Shown here piece by piece: positions 10,899 through 22,063 of a stretch of DNA of 64,000 bases. The notes under the pieces are model-generated. The model saw only the letters and a list, made by a program, of their open reading frames with translations, did not search any database and was not told the origin of the DNA. Made by a program: the position numbers and the translations under genes. Origin of the DNA: Whitmania pigra (taxonomy: Eukaryota; Annelida; Clitellata; Hirudinida; Haemopidae). Each line of letters begins with the position of its first letter. The first letter of the stretch is position 1. The stretch lies in NCBI GenBank assembly GCA_021613335.1, contig JAJTWR010000284.1:1-64000 (forward strand). The letters run 5' to 3'.

Positions 10899-12872
10899 GG
10901 CGGCCGATTGTTCCTACTTGTTCAAATTTTCGGTTTGCTGTCGTTTTTTTGGACTTTATAACACCAAATTACCTCGACAAACTAGTATTTACTATTGTAA
11001 ACGCCGATTGGAGAGATTTTACAGACTGCAAAACGGTTAATTTTTAACTTTGTATTTATCGATCACTATCGATAATAAGTCTGTAATTAATCATAGTTCC
11101 TCACCGTTTTTGTATAGTTGTATATTCTGTTTAGTCTTGTTGCCATTTCTACCGGGTTGGTTCTGTCTTTCTAACCGTTATTATCGTTTTGTTTGTTTTC
11201 TCGAACGCCATTTTGCTTTTCTGCTGCACTTTACAAAATCGCCTCAAACCTCCTCTTTTTTTATATTTTTATATATGGGCGCCATCTTTAAAAGTTGTTT
11301 TTTTTGTTTCACCTCAAACTTTTTTTATATTACTGCATCTTCAAGGAGTTAAGAAGATTAACATTGCTCTGGCTGCAAACCTCGGATATGCCGTCGATTA
11401 TATCAGGATCACACGCCTTTCGGCATAACCAAAAAACATCTTACGGTTATACCTCCGGCATCCCTGTGTGCCCACATGAACCTATGGCTATTAACACCTC
11501 CTCCTCAATTTAAAATCTTCAGGGTGGTGACCATCCCAAAATTTGACGGTACTACAAACCCATCCGAAACCCGTCCCATTGCTGTGGGCCCAGTTATAGC
11601 CAGGCTTTTCCATAAGATTTTGTCAAAGACTTTTACAAGCCTGGCCTATTAAAGCCCCACAATAAGGATTTATGGAAGAAGACGGGGTAGGGAGCCATAC
11701 CTTGACGATTGATTCATTAATTCGATTGTGCAAAGAAAATCCTACGAATGCAAGAACTGTCGACATAAAAAAGGCATTTGATAGCGTTTCGCACCACACC
11801 CTTTTAGCTGCAGCGAAGAGGATGGGCACCCCCCCCCCCTCCCCATCATACTTCGTTATCTACAACTCTTACACCAAGATTCTACATTCAGGGTCATTCC
11901 TCTACCAGTGCCCCTATCAATGTAGCGAGAGGAGTCAGACAAGGAGATCGTATGTCTCCTATTCTCTTCAATGCCGTTATGGACTGGGTCCTTTCCCATC
12001 TCGACCCAGCAATCGGTATCAATATTAAAGGCAGTCATCATAAAATCACCCATCTAGCCTATGCTGATGATTTGGTCCTTCTGGCTTCTACAGACCTGGG
12101 TGCCCAAACCCAGCTCAACCTGCTCCAAAACGGTTTGGCTCTTGCCGGCCTCCAGATTAATGCCGCCAAATCGGCAACTCTTAGCATTGTGGCACAGGGT
12201 AAACGTGAGCGCTACTATATTGATAGTCGCCCCTTTCTTGCTTTGGGTCAAACTGTTATTCCCACCTTGTCTGCCCTCTTGGTGCGAGGCTAAGGACACA
12301 ACGCCACAACATGATCATTAGAAAATGCGCAGCGGTTCTGCAGGAGCAGGGCTACCACGTATGGCTGGAACCCCACATCCCTACCTCTCTCGAGTTTTGC
12401 ATCCCGGACCTCGTTGCTACCAATGACACCAACACCGTTCTGCTTGATACCACCATTGTCGGGGACAGGGCCAACATGACTCAAAAGTTCTATCACAAAG
12501 CTACCGAATACTCCCTCCCCGACATCCAAACATGGTTAAAGGCCGTCAATCCCAATTCAGAGGCCAGGATCAAGCTGACGGCGCTGGTACTTAACTGGCG
12601 CGGAGCCGTCGCTTCAGCCATAGTCAATTCATTAAAGAAACTCAATATTCCTAAGCGGTGGCTCCTACAATGGTCCGTGGATGTCATGCATTATTCACAC
12701 TACCTATGGAGGCATAATGCCTCCTCCACCTGGAGCCAGCCTGGGGAATCACGGCTTCTTGCTGCTAAACAATGTTTCTTTTATTTATATTTCTTGATTT
12801 TGAATTTACGTACTATTAATTTGTGGTTATGGTGGTTACTCAGGAACCTATGCCTGAAGAATAAATTGTCTC
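10899..12872 (+). mobile_element. R2-type retrotransposon, lineage A copy 2, internally deleted
   Basis: It starts with GGCGGCCGATTGTTCC, directly after the R2-C 3' end. It ends with AATAAATTGTCTC at the 28S TAGCC flank, so both termini are present. The 5' UTR (about 10899-11340) lacks the subrepeats. Two internal deletions remove zinc finger, Myb and linker (junction near 11430) and the RT thumb to CCHC region (junction near 12285). Confidence 0.85.
11343..12775 (+). pseudogene. R2-A copy 2 protein remnant with RT and endonuclease
   Basis: After a short N-terminal HTH piece (INIALAANLGYAVD) the frame jumps into RT. The first catalytic motif (IKKAFDSVSHHTLLAA, about 11766) and the second (AYADDLVLLAST, about 12058) are both readable but in different frames. 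After the second deletion the RLE is in one frame from 12311: KCAAVLQEQGYHVWLEPH, then the catalytic IPDLVA and LLDTTIV acidic residues. The CCHC knuckle is missing. The C-terminus (NWRGAVASA, QWSVDVMHYSHYLWRH) runs to about 12755. Confidence 0.82.
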
Positions 12873-12890
12873 TAGCCAAATGCTTCGTTG

Positions 12891-12921
<31 letters not shown>

Positions 12922-13043
12922 TAGATTCCCACTGTCCCTATCTACTAGCTAGCAAAACCACAGCCAGGGTACGGGCATGGCAGAATTAGCGGGGAAAGAA
13001 GACCCTACTGAGCTTGACTATAGTCCGACTTTGTAAAGAGAGC
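12873..13043 (+). rRNA. 28S rRNA fragment downstream of the R2 site
   Basis: It begins TAGCCAAATGCTTCGTTGTC and continues through TAATTAGTGACGCGCATGAA and CCCACTGTCCCTATCTACT to CTTTGTAAAGAGA. A few substitutions against the flank at 29677 show that it is no longer functional 28S. It fixes the 3' end of R2-A copy 2. Confidence 0.93.
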
Positions 13044-13239
13044 CCAGAATGAATCATTAGAAAATAAATGAAAAGCTTGAGAACCGCTGATCTAGGTCAA
13101 GAGGTGCAATCATACTAGTGCTGATCCAGCCAATCAGGGAGCGCTGAATATTAAGGAGGAATCAATGTTTTGAGTTATGGTGTCCGTGGAACACTACGTT
13201 TGCCTGTGGCGTAGCTAGAGGGGTAATAAATCGGTCACA
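13044..13239. other. Unassigned spacer
   Basis: No coding frame or recognised repeat between the 28S fragment and the gypsy RNase H remnant. Confidence 0.3.
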
Positions 13240-13545
13240 AGATCATTGCAGCATAACTGTTAAGGTTTGAGAATTGGTCGGTCGGATTTGTTTGTTGATG
13301 GCATTGATCGTGCAAACTGTATGATTGTCCTCTTCATCTTCATCGACGTCAAAATTGGAATTTTGCCGACTTGGTAAACGACTAAGAGCATTCGCGTTAC
13401 TATGGTTTTCTGACTGTCGGTATTCTATCGAATAGTCTTACTGATAAAGTATCAATGCCCATCGGGCTAAACGATTTGCCGCCAACACAGGGGTCAGTTT
13501 GGATGGACTGAAAAGCGACAAAAGGGGTTTGTGGTCAGTAGTGAC
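13240..13545 (-). pseudogene. Ty3/gypsy RNase H fragment
   Basis: The minus-strand frame reads TTDHKPLLSLFSPSK, then AANRLARWALILYQ, a stop, DYSIEYRQSENHSNANALSR and LPSRQNSNFDVDEDEEDNH. The TDHKPL and NANALSRLP motifs are those of gypsy RNase H (normally NADALSR; the catalytic D has become N). It probably belongs to the same element as the gag remnant at 13745-14813, separated from it by an hAT fragment and a large deletion. Confidence 0.8.
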
Positions 13546-13730
13546 GCAACCAGCGAAAAATGCTGGGAGACTCCAGTTTATAAAAGGGTCGAAAGCCCGA
13601 CGCAGTCGAAAATTTTTTGAAACTGTTCAAATCAAAACTACCAATTATAATTAATAAAGAATTAAATATAGAACAGATTATTATTATGAGTTTCAAACCA
13701 ATTAAAGCAAATGTAAAAAAAAAGTTTATG
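13541..13730 (+). mobile_element. hAT fragment (relative of the element at 1592)
   Basis: It begins GACGCAACCAGCGAAAAATG and follows the same left-end sequence as the hATs at 1592 and 45034 to AAAAAAAAGTTTATG. The right part and its terminal repeat are missing. It lies between two pieces of a minus-strand gypsy element. Confidence 0.8.
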
Positions 13731-13744
13731 GTCGAAAGGTTTCC

Positions 13745-14813
13745 TCACTTGTTCCACACTTTCATTGAGCAGAAGATATCCCTGGCTCCGTTGTCCAACT
13801 CGAAAACAAATTCTGAATTAGCAATTTGTAGCTTTTGTATGAGAGGGGTGTGGCTCGGAATTGTATGGATTGAAATCAATTTTCTCTCTCTTTTGAACTT
13901 TTTCTTTATACATGCTTTTTCTAAGTGTCCTATGATTCCACAGAAGTTGCATTCAGTTTTGATATACCTGCAATCATTGGCGTGGTGTCTTTTTGTTCCA
14001 CATCTTGGACACGTCCCTTTCGGGAATGAAAATTTAGAGAGCTGCTGTACCTGGCGTTTTGGTTTGAAATTTACGTTTTCTTGTTTGTTTCCGGCAGGTT
14101 TAAACACTTTTATTACCGGTTCGTCCGGTGTGCCATGTACTGTGGTTTAGGCGACTTTAGAAAATTCTTCCACTTCCGTAGCGATTTCAACTGTCCGATT
14201 GAAAGTTAATTCATCTTCTGAGATTGTCGAAAAGCGACTTGAGAACAGCCTCGTTGTTAACAGAACACATAAATCTTGTTCTCAAGGTTTCGTCGAGTGT
14301 GTCCTCAATACTAGGAAAGTCGCATGAGGAAGAGGCTGTTCGAGTTTTTGCCGCGAGCTCTTGAATGGTCTCGCCAGGTTGCCTTTTCATCTCAGTCCAA
14401 AGTCTAAACCTTTCTCTTACATCGAATCTTTTGGGGTTGACATTTTCCATCATCACTGCTTGAATTTCCGAAAAGTCTAACTTATTGACTTTGCATGGAA
14501 TTGTCTTTTGTGAAGCCGCACTTTGCAAGAGTTTGTAAATTGAAGTTGACTGGTTTGTGAGGAAATCTTGAGTAATTTTTGAAATCGGAATAGAGTTTGC
14601 TTCTGTAAAGGTTTGGAACCGTCTCATGTAGTCACACCACAACTCTTTATTCGAAAGGCATAAAATTAGGGATGATCGTAGAATTCTCAGCAATTGAACG
14701 AACAAGGGTTTCCATTTGTTTATAAAATAATTCCAGCTTTGAAATTCAAATGACCTGTTACTGAACAAATTCTGTGACAAACCTTTTCTGTCGGTTTCCT
14801 TGAAAAATATCAC
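13745..14813 (-). pseudogene. Ty3/gypsy Gag with two CCHC knuckles, start of protease
   Basis: Read on the minus strand, the Gag core carries the motif PKRFDVRERFRLWTEMKRQ and the stretch ETIQELAAKTRTASSSCDFP. A frameshift near 14225 and a stop near 14147 follow. Then come two zinc knuckles (CPRCGTKRHHANDC and CNFCGIIGHLEKAC). The frame ends in a protease start whose active site reads ELDNGA instead of D[ST]GA. A likely primer-binding site (TGGCGCAGTCGA, complement of 14841-14852) lies just upstream of gag. RT and integrase are missing apart from the RNase H scrap at 13240. Confidence 0.82.
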
Positions 14814-15029
14814 TCTTTAGAGTTTGAAACTTTTCTTTCGTCGACTGCGCCAGTTGTTGAGTCTTTGTAAGAATAACAAGTTGAACAGAAAACTTTATTG
14901 GCTGTCAAATATTCAAACAGAAACAAGAACGGAAATATCGCTAATGGCTGCCAAGTACGTATTCGCATGTAACATCGCACAACTCGCAATCCCTATCGTT
15001 CAACTCCCGTACAAACTCCCCCCGTTCCA

Positions 15030-15078
15030 TTTATTTATTTGATTATAGTCCTTTGCATAACTGAGATGATTTGGACTT
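15030..15078. repeat. Short interspersed repeat, about 45 bp
   Basis: The string TTTATTTGATTATAGTCCTT followed by TGCATAACTGAGATGATTTG recurs near 23737-23780 and 23847-23900 with few changes. No terminal structure or coding potential is visible; it may be the edge of a MITE. Confidence 0.55.
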
Positions 15079-15199
15079 TAGTTAGTGTTAGTAATTTAAA
15101 AAAGAATGATATGTATTTGATTAATGAAATGCGTTAATTAATTATAGTAAAGTTGTAAAGGGCTTAGATTAAGCAGCTTCTGTTCTTGCAAATCCACCG

Positions 15200-15356
15200 A
15201 TAAATGTGATCAGAAGAATAAATGTTGAACAGATGAATTGTTGACTCGAGTCGAGAAGGAATAATATCGCGTTAAGTTCATGAAACGTAAAAAAACATGG
15301 CGCTCAGAACTCGCGTCTCTAATTATGCAAGTAGGACAAAGTTCCTGTGTCCAACA
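15200..15356 (-). repeat. LTR-like fragment related to the Mag LTR
   Basis: Read on the minus strand from 15356, it starts TGTTGGACACAGGAACTTTG and follows the LTR of the Mag-like element (40523) for about 140 bp with scattered substitutions, up to CATTTATTCTTCTGA. It then diverges. It is an older, partial or solo LTR of the same group, in opposite orientation. Confidence 0.8.
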
Positions 15357-15412
15357 GGTGAAGCATGGATGCCTTGTGCCATCAAAATTTGATTTTTATT
15401 TCAATTTCAAAT

Positions 15413-15985
15413 TTAGTGTAATACAGTAAGATTAAATATATAGACATAGAAAAGGGCGCCAATTCTATAGTTTGCCCCCGGGAGCAAAATACCCATTCTA
15501 CGCCTCTGCCACTGTTGGAGGATGTTGCGGGCCACGGACCTTTTGACATCCTTGATAGACGCCAGGATCCGGTGGTCTATCTGATCCCTTGCAGTGGCTG
15601 CCTTTGCCAGGGCGTCGGCCTTCTCATTGCCAGGGATTCCAACGTAGGCAGGAACCAGACGAGAGTGACTTTTCTGCCGCTGCCTTGGATTTCTGAAATG
15701 GCTCAATGGCTGCTAGTTCGATGGAACTAATGCAGCTGTGACTCGTCGTCCTGAGGCTGATGTTTGCGTCCTTCATTGGGATGTAAATCCCAATTCCGGC
15801 CTTGTTGTTCTCAGTCTTGGAGGTGTCCGTGTAGCAGAGAAGGATGCCCTGGAAATCCTCTATTTTCTCCCTCGCCACCAACATCCGCAGAGGGTCGTCG
15901 GCTAAGAAGGAGAGGTTCGAGGTGTAACTCACCCGCTCCAAAAAAAAAGGTTTTGTTTGTAGTGACTTCACATCCATTCGAATGA
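15413..15985 (-). pseudogene. Non-LTR (LINE) RNase H domain remnant
   Basis: Two minus-strand frames overlap through a frameshift near 15650. The first has the RNase H start LLCYTDTSKTENNKAGIGIY and the helix SCISSIELAAIEPFQ. The second has the end motif YVGIPGNEKADALAKAA. These are the catalytic D, E and D regions of the RNase H carried by I/Jockey-group LINEs. No RT or endonuclease is next to it. Confidence 0.75.
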
Positions 15986-16344
15986 TGTTTTGTTTACATT
16001 CTCCGAGTTTTTACCGCGCTGATGCTTTTCATTGTCGTCAATCCGTTTATAAGTTATACCGATTGTTCGTTCGATTAAAAGTCAAGTGTTAGCCTGGTTA
16101 ATTACTTCATGTTAACTTCCGTTGCACATCTAGATGATTAGGACGACTCCCACGCTCCCGAGGCCTGTTCCTTTTATACTCCAAGATGGCGTCACAACAA
16201 CAACAATAATAATTTTTCATTATAGGCAAAACCACGCCTCTTGACCTGAATGACAATCTCACGAATAGTTGATGAATAAAAGACTCCTGCAAATAACTCC
16301 ATCCAACGCCTAATTGAAATAATTGGGTAATACACGGAGTGGGA
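15986..16344. other. AT-rich spacer before unit A
   Basis: No gene. Contains (CAA)n/(TAA)n-like short runs near 16195-16215. Confidence 0.3.
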
Positions 16345-18974
16345 GAGGACGAACACAAATAGCTATTATTACAACTATCCGAATAATTAGAGAAACCCCA
16401 GAATTGTTCACGATGTAATTGGAATATTGTAATTTTTTCCTTGTGCGGAAGGTTTCATGAAAAATTTAAGTTAAATTAACGGTTTTGGGTAAATTGAGAC
16501 AATTTATACTACAAATTAAAACATTTTTGTTTACATGTAGTGTTTTAGAAGAATGTTTGTATTTTTTGTTAATTTGATATGTTGCCTTCAAGTCATTTAG
16601 TGAATATCTATTCGAAATAAATTTACAAACTTCAATAATTTAAATAAAATATATTATTTTATTAATAAACTTATTAAATTCAATATAAAATTTATTAGAA
16701 ATATTTTATACTATTTGCATAACTATTTAGCGGAATTAGTTTATAATTTTTAATTATCTAAATATTAATTATTTAAACTGTTTTTAAATTTAAAGAATAA
16801 TAATAGTTTGTTCTACAAGATCGTAATCTACTACGTGACCTAGATAGGCCTAGTATAGACTTGCGACCTTAGGTAGTCTTACATCATACTGCAGCAAAAC
16901 TCCGGCTTGCTAACTATGATTTTGAATTTGACGGTTCTGTGAGGGGTCGCGTTAATGTCGTCGGTTTGATAGGCGGTTATGCAGATTGGAGTTTATTTGG
17001 TCTGCCAAGTCAATTTGTCGGTAAAGAATGCTGTCCTGAGGATCCGACCAGCAGGGACGTCATTTTAGGAGGGGTTTGGCAAACCCTCGCACAAATTGAG
17101 GAGACTTTTTGGCTTCTAATCCCTGCGGACCTGTTTGGTGAATTTTATTTGAGGCCTGGCAATTTTTAACCGGCTAGGATTTCTTTTGATATTCAAACGT
17201 AAGTTTAGCTTTTGGCGAATATTTAGTTTTATCTTGTTGCCTCCACTTTTGCTAGTGGTTCGTGCTCAGTTGTATTTTGTTGGAATTTTGAGTTTGAATA
17301 CTATTTTGAATAAATTTTTACTACATTAGGTCGGAGTTTTTAGTTTTAAGAATGCACAGATGTTAGGGATTCAGAACATTTTAGTGTTTGCTTGGAGATC
17401 AGTCTATTAATTGCGAGGTTATGAAAAATGTTGCAACAAATTTTTTTTTGTCTGAGTGATTTAGCTTTTAAAATATTCTTATTAAAAGTATTTCATTGAT
17501 GAGGCTTTGACAATAGTGCTAATATTTAAACTTAGACCTAGATATATTTTAGAGCAGCTTTTCTTTAAAATTTCTTCCAAAAGAAGAAATTGCTGTACAA
17601 TTGTGATTTATTTTAGATGGAGATTTTTTCCAAATTTTAATGGAATATGCATGTAAAATGGAATTATAAAAAAATTAGTATGTACATTTTGAAGACTTCC
17701 GTTCTGATTATGCTTGAGGTTGGGTTTTAGCTGATTAATCAATCATTATGTTTTTAGGAATATATTTATTGTTTAGAAAATATTAAAGAGAGTTTTGGTA
17801 GAATATTGATATAGCTGAAATATTATACCCAATTACTCAAAGCTATTTTAAGTTCTATCTTTAATTATCTTTCTACTTGATAATATTATGTCTCTCATAT
17901 AGTGCCGTCATTTACCATATCTGGAGCTCTTGGCAGAGATTCATACAATGCACATCCTAACAAAAGATGTCTGTGCCATTGGATCAGTGTAGGTTCCAAG
18001 GTTTGTTGAATTTGTTTCGTATTCTGTAGGTTGTGCAACATATTTTGCCGAGCCTCCTCCTGACTAGAGGAATTGCTTGGAGGTATAATGAAACAGGTAC
18101 ATTTCTGTATAGTTATATGAGGGGGAGAGTAAGGTGTAACACTTGCATCACATCATGATTCATTATTTCAGTCTGGTTTGAGGCCGACTCCTCCATGGTC
18201 TTAATTTGCTGTACAGTCTGCACGACCCCGTATTGATGTTAATTTTGCCAAGATAGTCTTAAAGTGTGGCTTAGCATTGCTTTTTGTAAATTTTCTTCAT
18301 TCCCCATTAATTTTTCTGAGTCCCTTAGCTGTGGTTTCACTAGACAAGTAAGGATATTTAATCAATTCATAAATTTTACTGATTAAATTGCGGGGCATAA
18401 CACTTTGTGACCAATTACTTTTATTCTCCGAGTCAGACTATTGCGAAGTCATAGTATGCAAAATGTTACAATAATGACCTGTAACAAGGAGAGAATACCA
18501 TTGAAGGTTATTTGATTGAGCCATTTTGATGACTGAGGCAATTCTTCCCACATGTTTTATTTAGATGATGCATTCACCACATATGATGGGAATAACACAT
18601 TGTGACAATGAAGGCTACAATGGTAGATGATGCCATGGCTTTTTTCTATTTGAAAATCGTTGCAGAAACATCGATGTCTGCTTTTTTAATTGGTTTAAAT
18701 GGTTTTTTAGTCCTTTTTTTTGTAATAGAAGTGCCAAATGAGATTTGCAGTGTGACCAGAGGTTATGCTGATGGGGAGGAAATGGGGTTAGTGTCTCACT
18801 ACCAAGTCAGTGATTATAAGGAATATAGGATGTGTGAATATGCAGCACTATCCAAATGTGGGACCCTCTCAGACCAAGAGGAAGATGAAGTAGAAACTCT
18901 TCTTTTCTTGTTAATTTAGTTCTTGACTGGAGTTGCACAAATAGGACACTGGGAATCTTTTGCTCCTAGTTACT

Positions 18975-20553
18975 AGCTTAATTAATAAATTTTCAAGAAA
19001 GTAATAAATTTTCAAAAAAGTAGTCTTTCTAGGTTCTTGGTTATGGTGAAGGCTTTGACTGTTTTGTACTCTTTGAAAAGGTCCTCTTCTCCGATGATTT
19101 TCTGAAAACCATGTCCTAGTTGCATCCCTAAGTGGCTATAAGGAATGATTATTGGTTGAATGTCTTGCTTTGTGGTTTGCTCCGGTTTTTGATATTTCAT
19201 GATTTCTCTGAAAGTCCTCCATGATTTTCTGACTGAGAAGCCATTCTAAATTTGTATTTTAATGTATTCATTGGCCGTTTCAATGAAATCCTTTTCATCC
19301 GACGAGAGTCTTTTAAAACGAAGAACTTGTGATTTTAGGATTCCTCTAAACGTGTGTTTGGGATGGCAGGAGGTTGGGTTTAGTAATAATTTGTTGTTAG
19401 TAAGTTTGAAGTACATTTTTGTTCCTAGTTTTTTGTTCTCATTTTTATAAACAATTACATCTAGGAAGGTGATGCTATTTTTGTCAGTTTGAAGCTCAAT
19501 ATTAATGCCATCAATGATGGTATTAATGTTTTTTTGTGAGTTCTGAAAACATTTGTAAATTATTACCGTTCCAAACCATAAAAATGTCATCGAGATATCG
19601 AAAATAGAGTTTTGGATCATATTTGTAGATATAGTCATCAATCTCTTTCATATAAAGGTTCGCGAGTCCGGGTGAGTATTTTTTACCCATTGCGCAGCCA
19701 CATGTTTTTAGGAAAAACTTACCTTCAAATTTGAAATCATTATTTCTAAGTGTGAATTCTAGGAGATTGAGTATTAACGGATCGGGTCTATCTTGTTCCG
19801 GATTATCTCTAAAAAGATCTATGATGATTTTTATCGTTCGATCAAATTTCATGTTGGTGTATAAGGCTGTGACATCACCAGTTATTAGTATGTCGTCATC
19901 AGTGATTTTTGTGTCCTTGATTTTTTTGACGAAATCGAAACTATCCCGTAAAAAAGACTTCAAATTTTTACTATTTTAATGCAAAAGTCGATGAAGCTTG
20001 CAAGACGAGATGATCCGGTATCTACGTCTGAAACTATTGGTCTACCTGGGAAGGATTGGGCCATTTTTCCATAGGTTTATGAATTTTAGGAAGAATGTAG
20101 AATTTTCTGGTGTTGTAATTCTCCATAACCCTTAGATAATCAACAGTTTTTTTTTGAATCAGCCTTGCTCTTAATTCTCTGTCAATAAAATCATTAATAA
20201 ACTTCTTATTTTGAGGATGTTTTGGTTCTAGGAGAGGTTCATAAAACCTTTTGTCCTCTAATTGTTGTGTTGTCTCTGTTGTGTATGCTGTTTTGGACAG
20301 GATGACAAAGTGCTACCTTTATCTGCTTTTCTGAAGACGATTTCAGTCTTTTTGTTTTGCAGCTGTTGGAGGTTATCCTTTTGGAGATATTAGGTTTGTT
20401 ACCTGTCCAGCAATAGTTTTTGTTTCTGTTGATGGCAAATTTTCCAAGTGTTTCATTATAAAATTTGTAAGTCTCTTGATTAGTTGCCTTGTTTCAGGGG
20501 ATATTTCGGAGAGATAGGATTCCCAATTACTTTTTTTACGGAAAGGGATGATT
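18975..20553 (-). pseudogene. Penelope-like element reverse transcriptase
   Basis: The minus-strand translation gives, in order: an N-terminal stretch (ESYLSEISPETRQLIKRL), a broken FRKADKG motif, FYILPKIHKP with GRPIVSDVDTGSSRLASFID, DVTALYTNMKF, CGCAMGKKYSPGLANLYM and YFRYLDDIFMVW. It ends with the connector (KRLSSDEKDF ... IIIPYSHLG). These are diagnostic Penelope-type RT motifs. Several frameshifts and a stop break the frame. The reading stops near 18975 before any GIY-YIG endonuclease. Unit B lacks this insertion, so it came after the unit duplication or was lost from B. Confidence 0.85.
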
Positions 20554-20798
20554 TAACCATTTTCATATGTAACAGTTAGCTGTAACTTCTTTAGCAAAGA
20601 TTGTTGGTTATATTGGTATTTAAACTGTTATTTGCACAAATGGTTGCAATTCTTGCATTATACATCTTCCCTCCTAATTTTTAACATTAATTTAAATTTT
20701 GATATCAATTACCAATAAATACCGGGAAAGTTTTTATTTTTTACCTCTTTATATAAATATGTCAATAAAATACCTACAACCTTAAACTGAATATTAGC

Positions 20799-20969
20799 AA
20801 AGTTGAACAATTTTCAGACTTGAAAAATTTAGTTAATTCTAAACGACTTGGTTATGAACAGCATGGCGAACTTGTTGATGGTGTGGAAGCACGTTGCTTT
20901 GGATGTTCAACCTCATCACCATTGGAGCCTAAGTTATTGAACATGTTCAGAGGCAGGTCCCTGCTGTAA
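20799..20969 (+). other. Short frame conserved between units A and B
   Basis: A 56-codon frame (KVEQFSDLKNLVNSKRLGYE ... GVEARCFGCSTSS) ends at TAA. The unit B counterpart (57139-57339) keeps the same frame with a handful of amino-acid changes, including LGYKQHGEPVDGVEACCFGC. I do not recognise the family. It may be an exon of an old transposon or gene; conservation of the frame is the only support. Confidence 0.35.
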
Positions 20970-21161
20970 GCAATTTTTGAAATACTTTCTTAAGGCCATT
21001 TTATATTGGAATTGCATTGTTCTAATTCATCTTAGCCATACAAATTAAAATTGCAAATTAAGATCTCACTGGGGTGGTGCAATATTGTGAAGAACTTTAT
21101 GGAATAAGTAGAGGTAGCATGCTGTTTGTTTATTGATGATGCATAATCTAGATGGTGGAAC

Positions 21162-22063
21162 CAGTGATGCCGAGTACTTAAGTACTCATGTATTTAAGCA
21201 CATTTGTTGTACTTGAGTATTTATATTTAAGTCCTTTCAAGATTGTGTATTTAGTACTTAGTATTTAAATACATTTGTAATAATTATTAATAAGTACATT
21301 TTAAGTACTTTAAAATTTTATTTTTAAATAAAAATTTTTTAAAATGAAAGTCCTAATGTTTTGATTTCTAATCTTTGGCGTTTCCTTTACTATATGCCTG
21401 TCTCTTTGTTTCCTTTGTTCTCTTTGTATTGTCGTTTGTTTACATTTGTAGCAAGATGGCCGATGCATCCCATCAGAGTTCAAAAGCTGCTGAAGCTGTG
21501 TTTGATGTTCTTGGGAGAACAATACCCAAGCCGAACTCAACTCGGTGGAACTCCGAATTTAACATCTGGAGATTATTATGGTTTTTATGAACCAGATTCT
21601 GGTAGTAATGATTCTTCATTCACAGTGGAAGCAGTTCAGTACTTGAATGATCCATCACACGACATAAATCAGTTGAGCAGGTACACATTGTAAACATTTC
21701 TGGCTATTGCATGTAGGTATCCAGCAGTCAAAAAAGTTTTTCTCAAGTTCAACACAACCATTCCATCATCTGCACCTGTTGAAAGACTATTCAGTCAAAC
21801 TGGTCTTATACTGACTCCTCAGCATAACAGACTCCGTGACCAATATTTTGAGAAATTGCTTCTTTTAAAGAAAAATAAACAATTTTATTGATAAATGTAA
21901 ATTCTGTTACACTTGTCTTAACATTGTATTGAAGATAACAAATATTATTTCTGTTCAATGAAGGAAAAGTACTTATACTTATTCTTGTATTTATAAATAC
22001 ATTCAGCCCCAAGTACTTATACTTATACTTAAGTACATTTTTGGAGTACTTACGGCAACACTG
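21162..22063 (+). mobile_element. hAT element with TIRs and near-perfect 8-bp duplication
   Basis: Ends CAGTGATGCCGAGTACTTAA and the inverse of GAGTACTTACGGCAACACTG match well. They are flanked by GGTGGAAC (21154-21161) and TGTGGAAC (22064-22071). Unit B has the empty site near 57552. Inside is an hAT transposase scrap: PKPNSTRWNSEFN near 21530, and the dimerisation motif TTIPSSAPVERLFSQTGLIL with RLRDQYFEKLLLLKK at about 21760-21880. The middle of the transposase is deleted, so it is non-autonomous. Confidence 0.9.

Noticed and set aside
18602..18919. 105-codon frame in unit A
   Set aside because: The matching region of unit B (49430-49560) has diverged with a different continuation and an early break; no domain recognised, so I do not call a gene.
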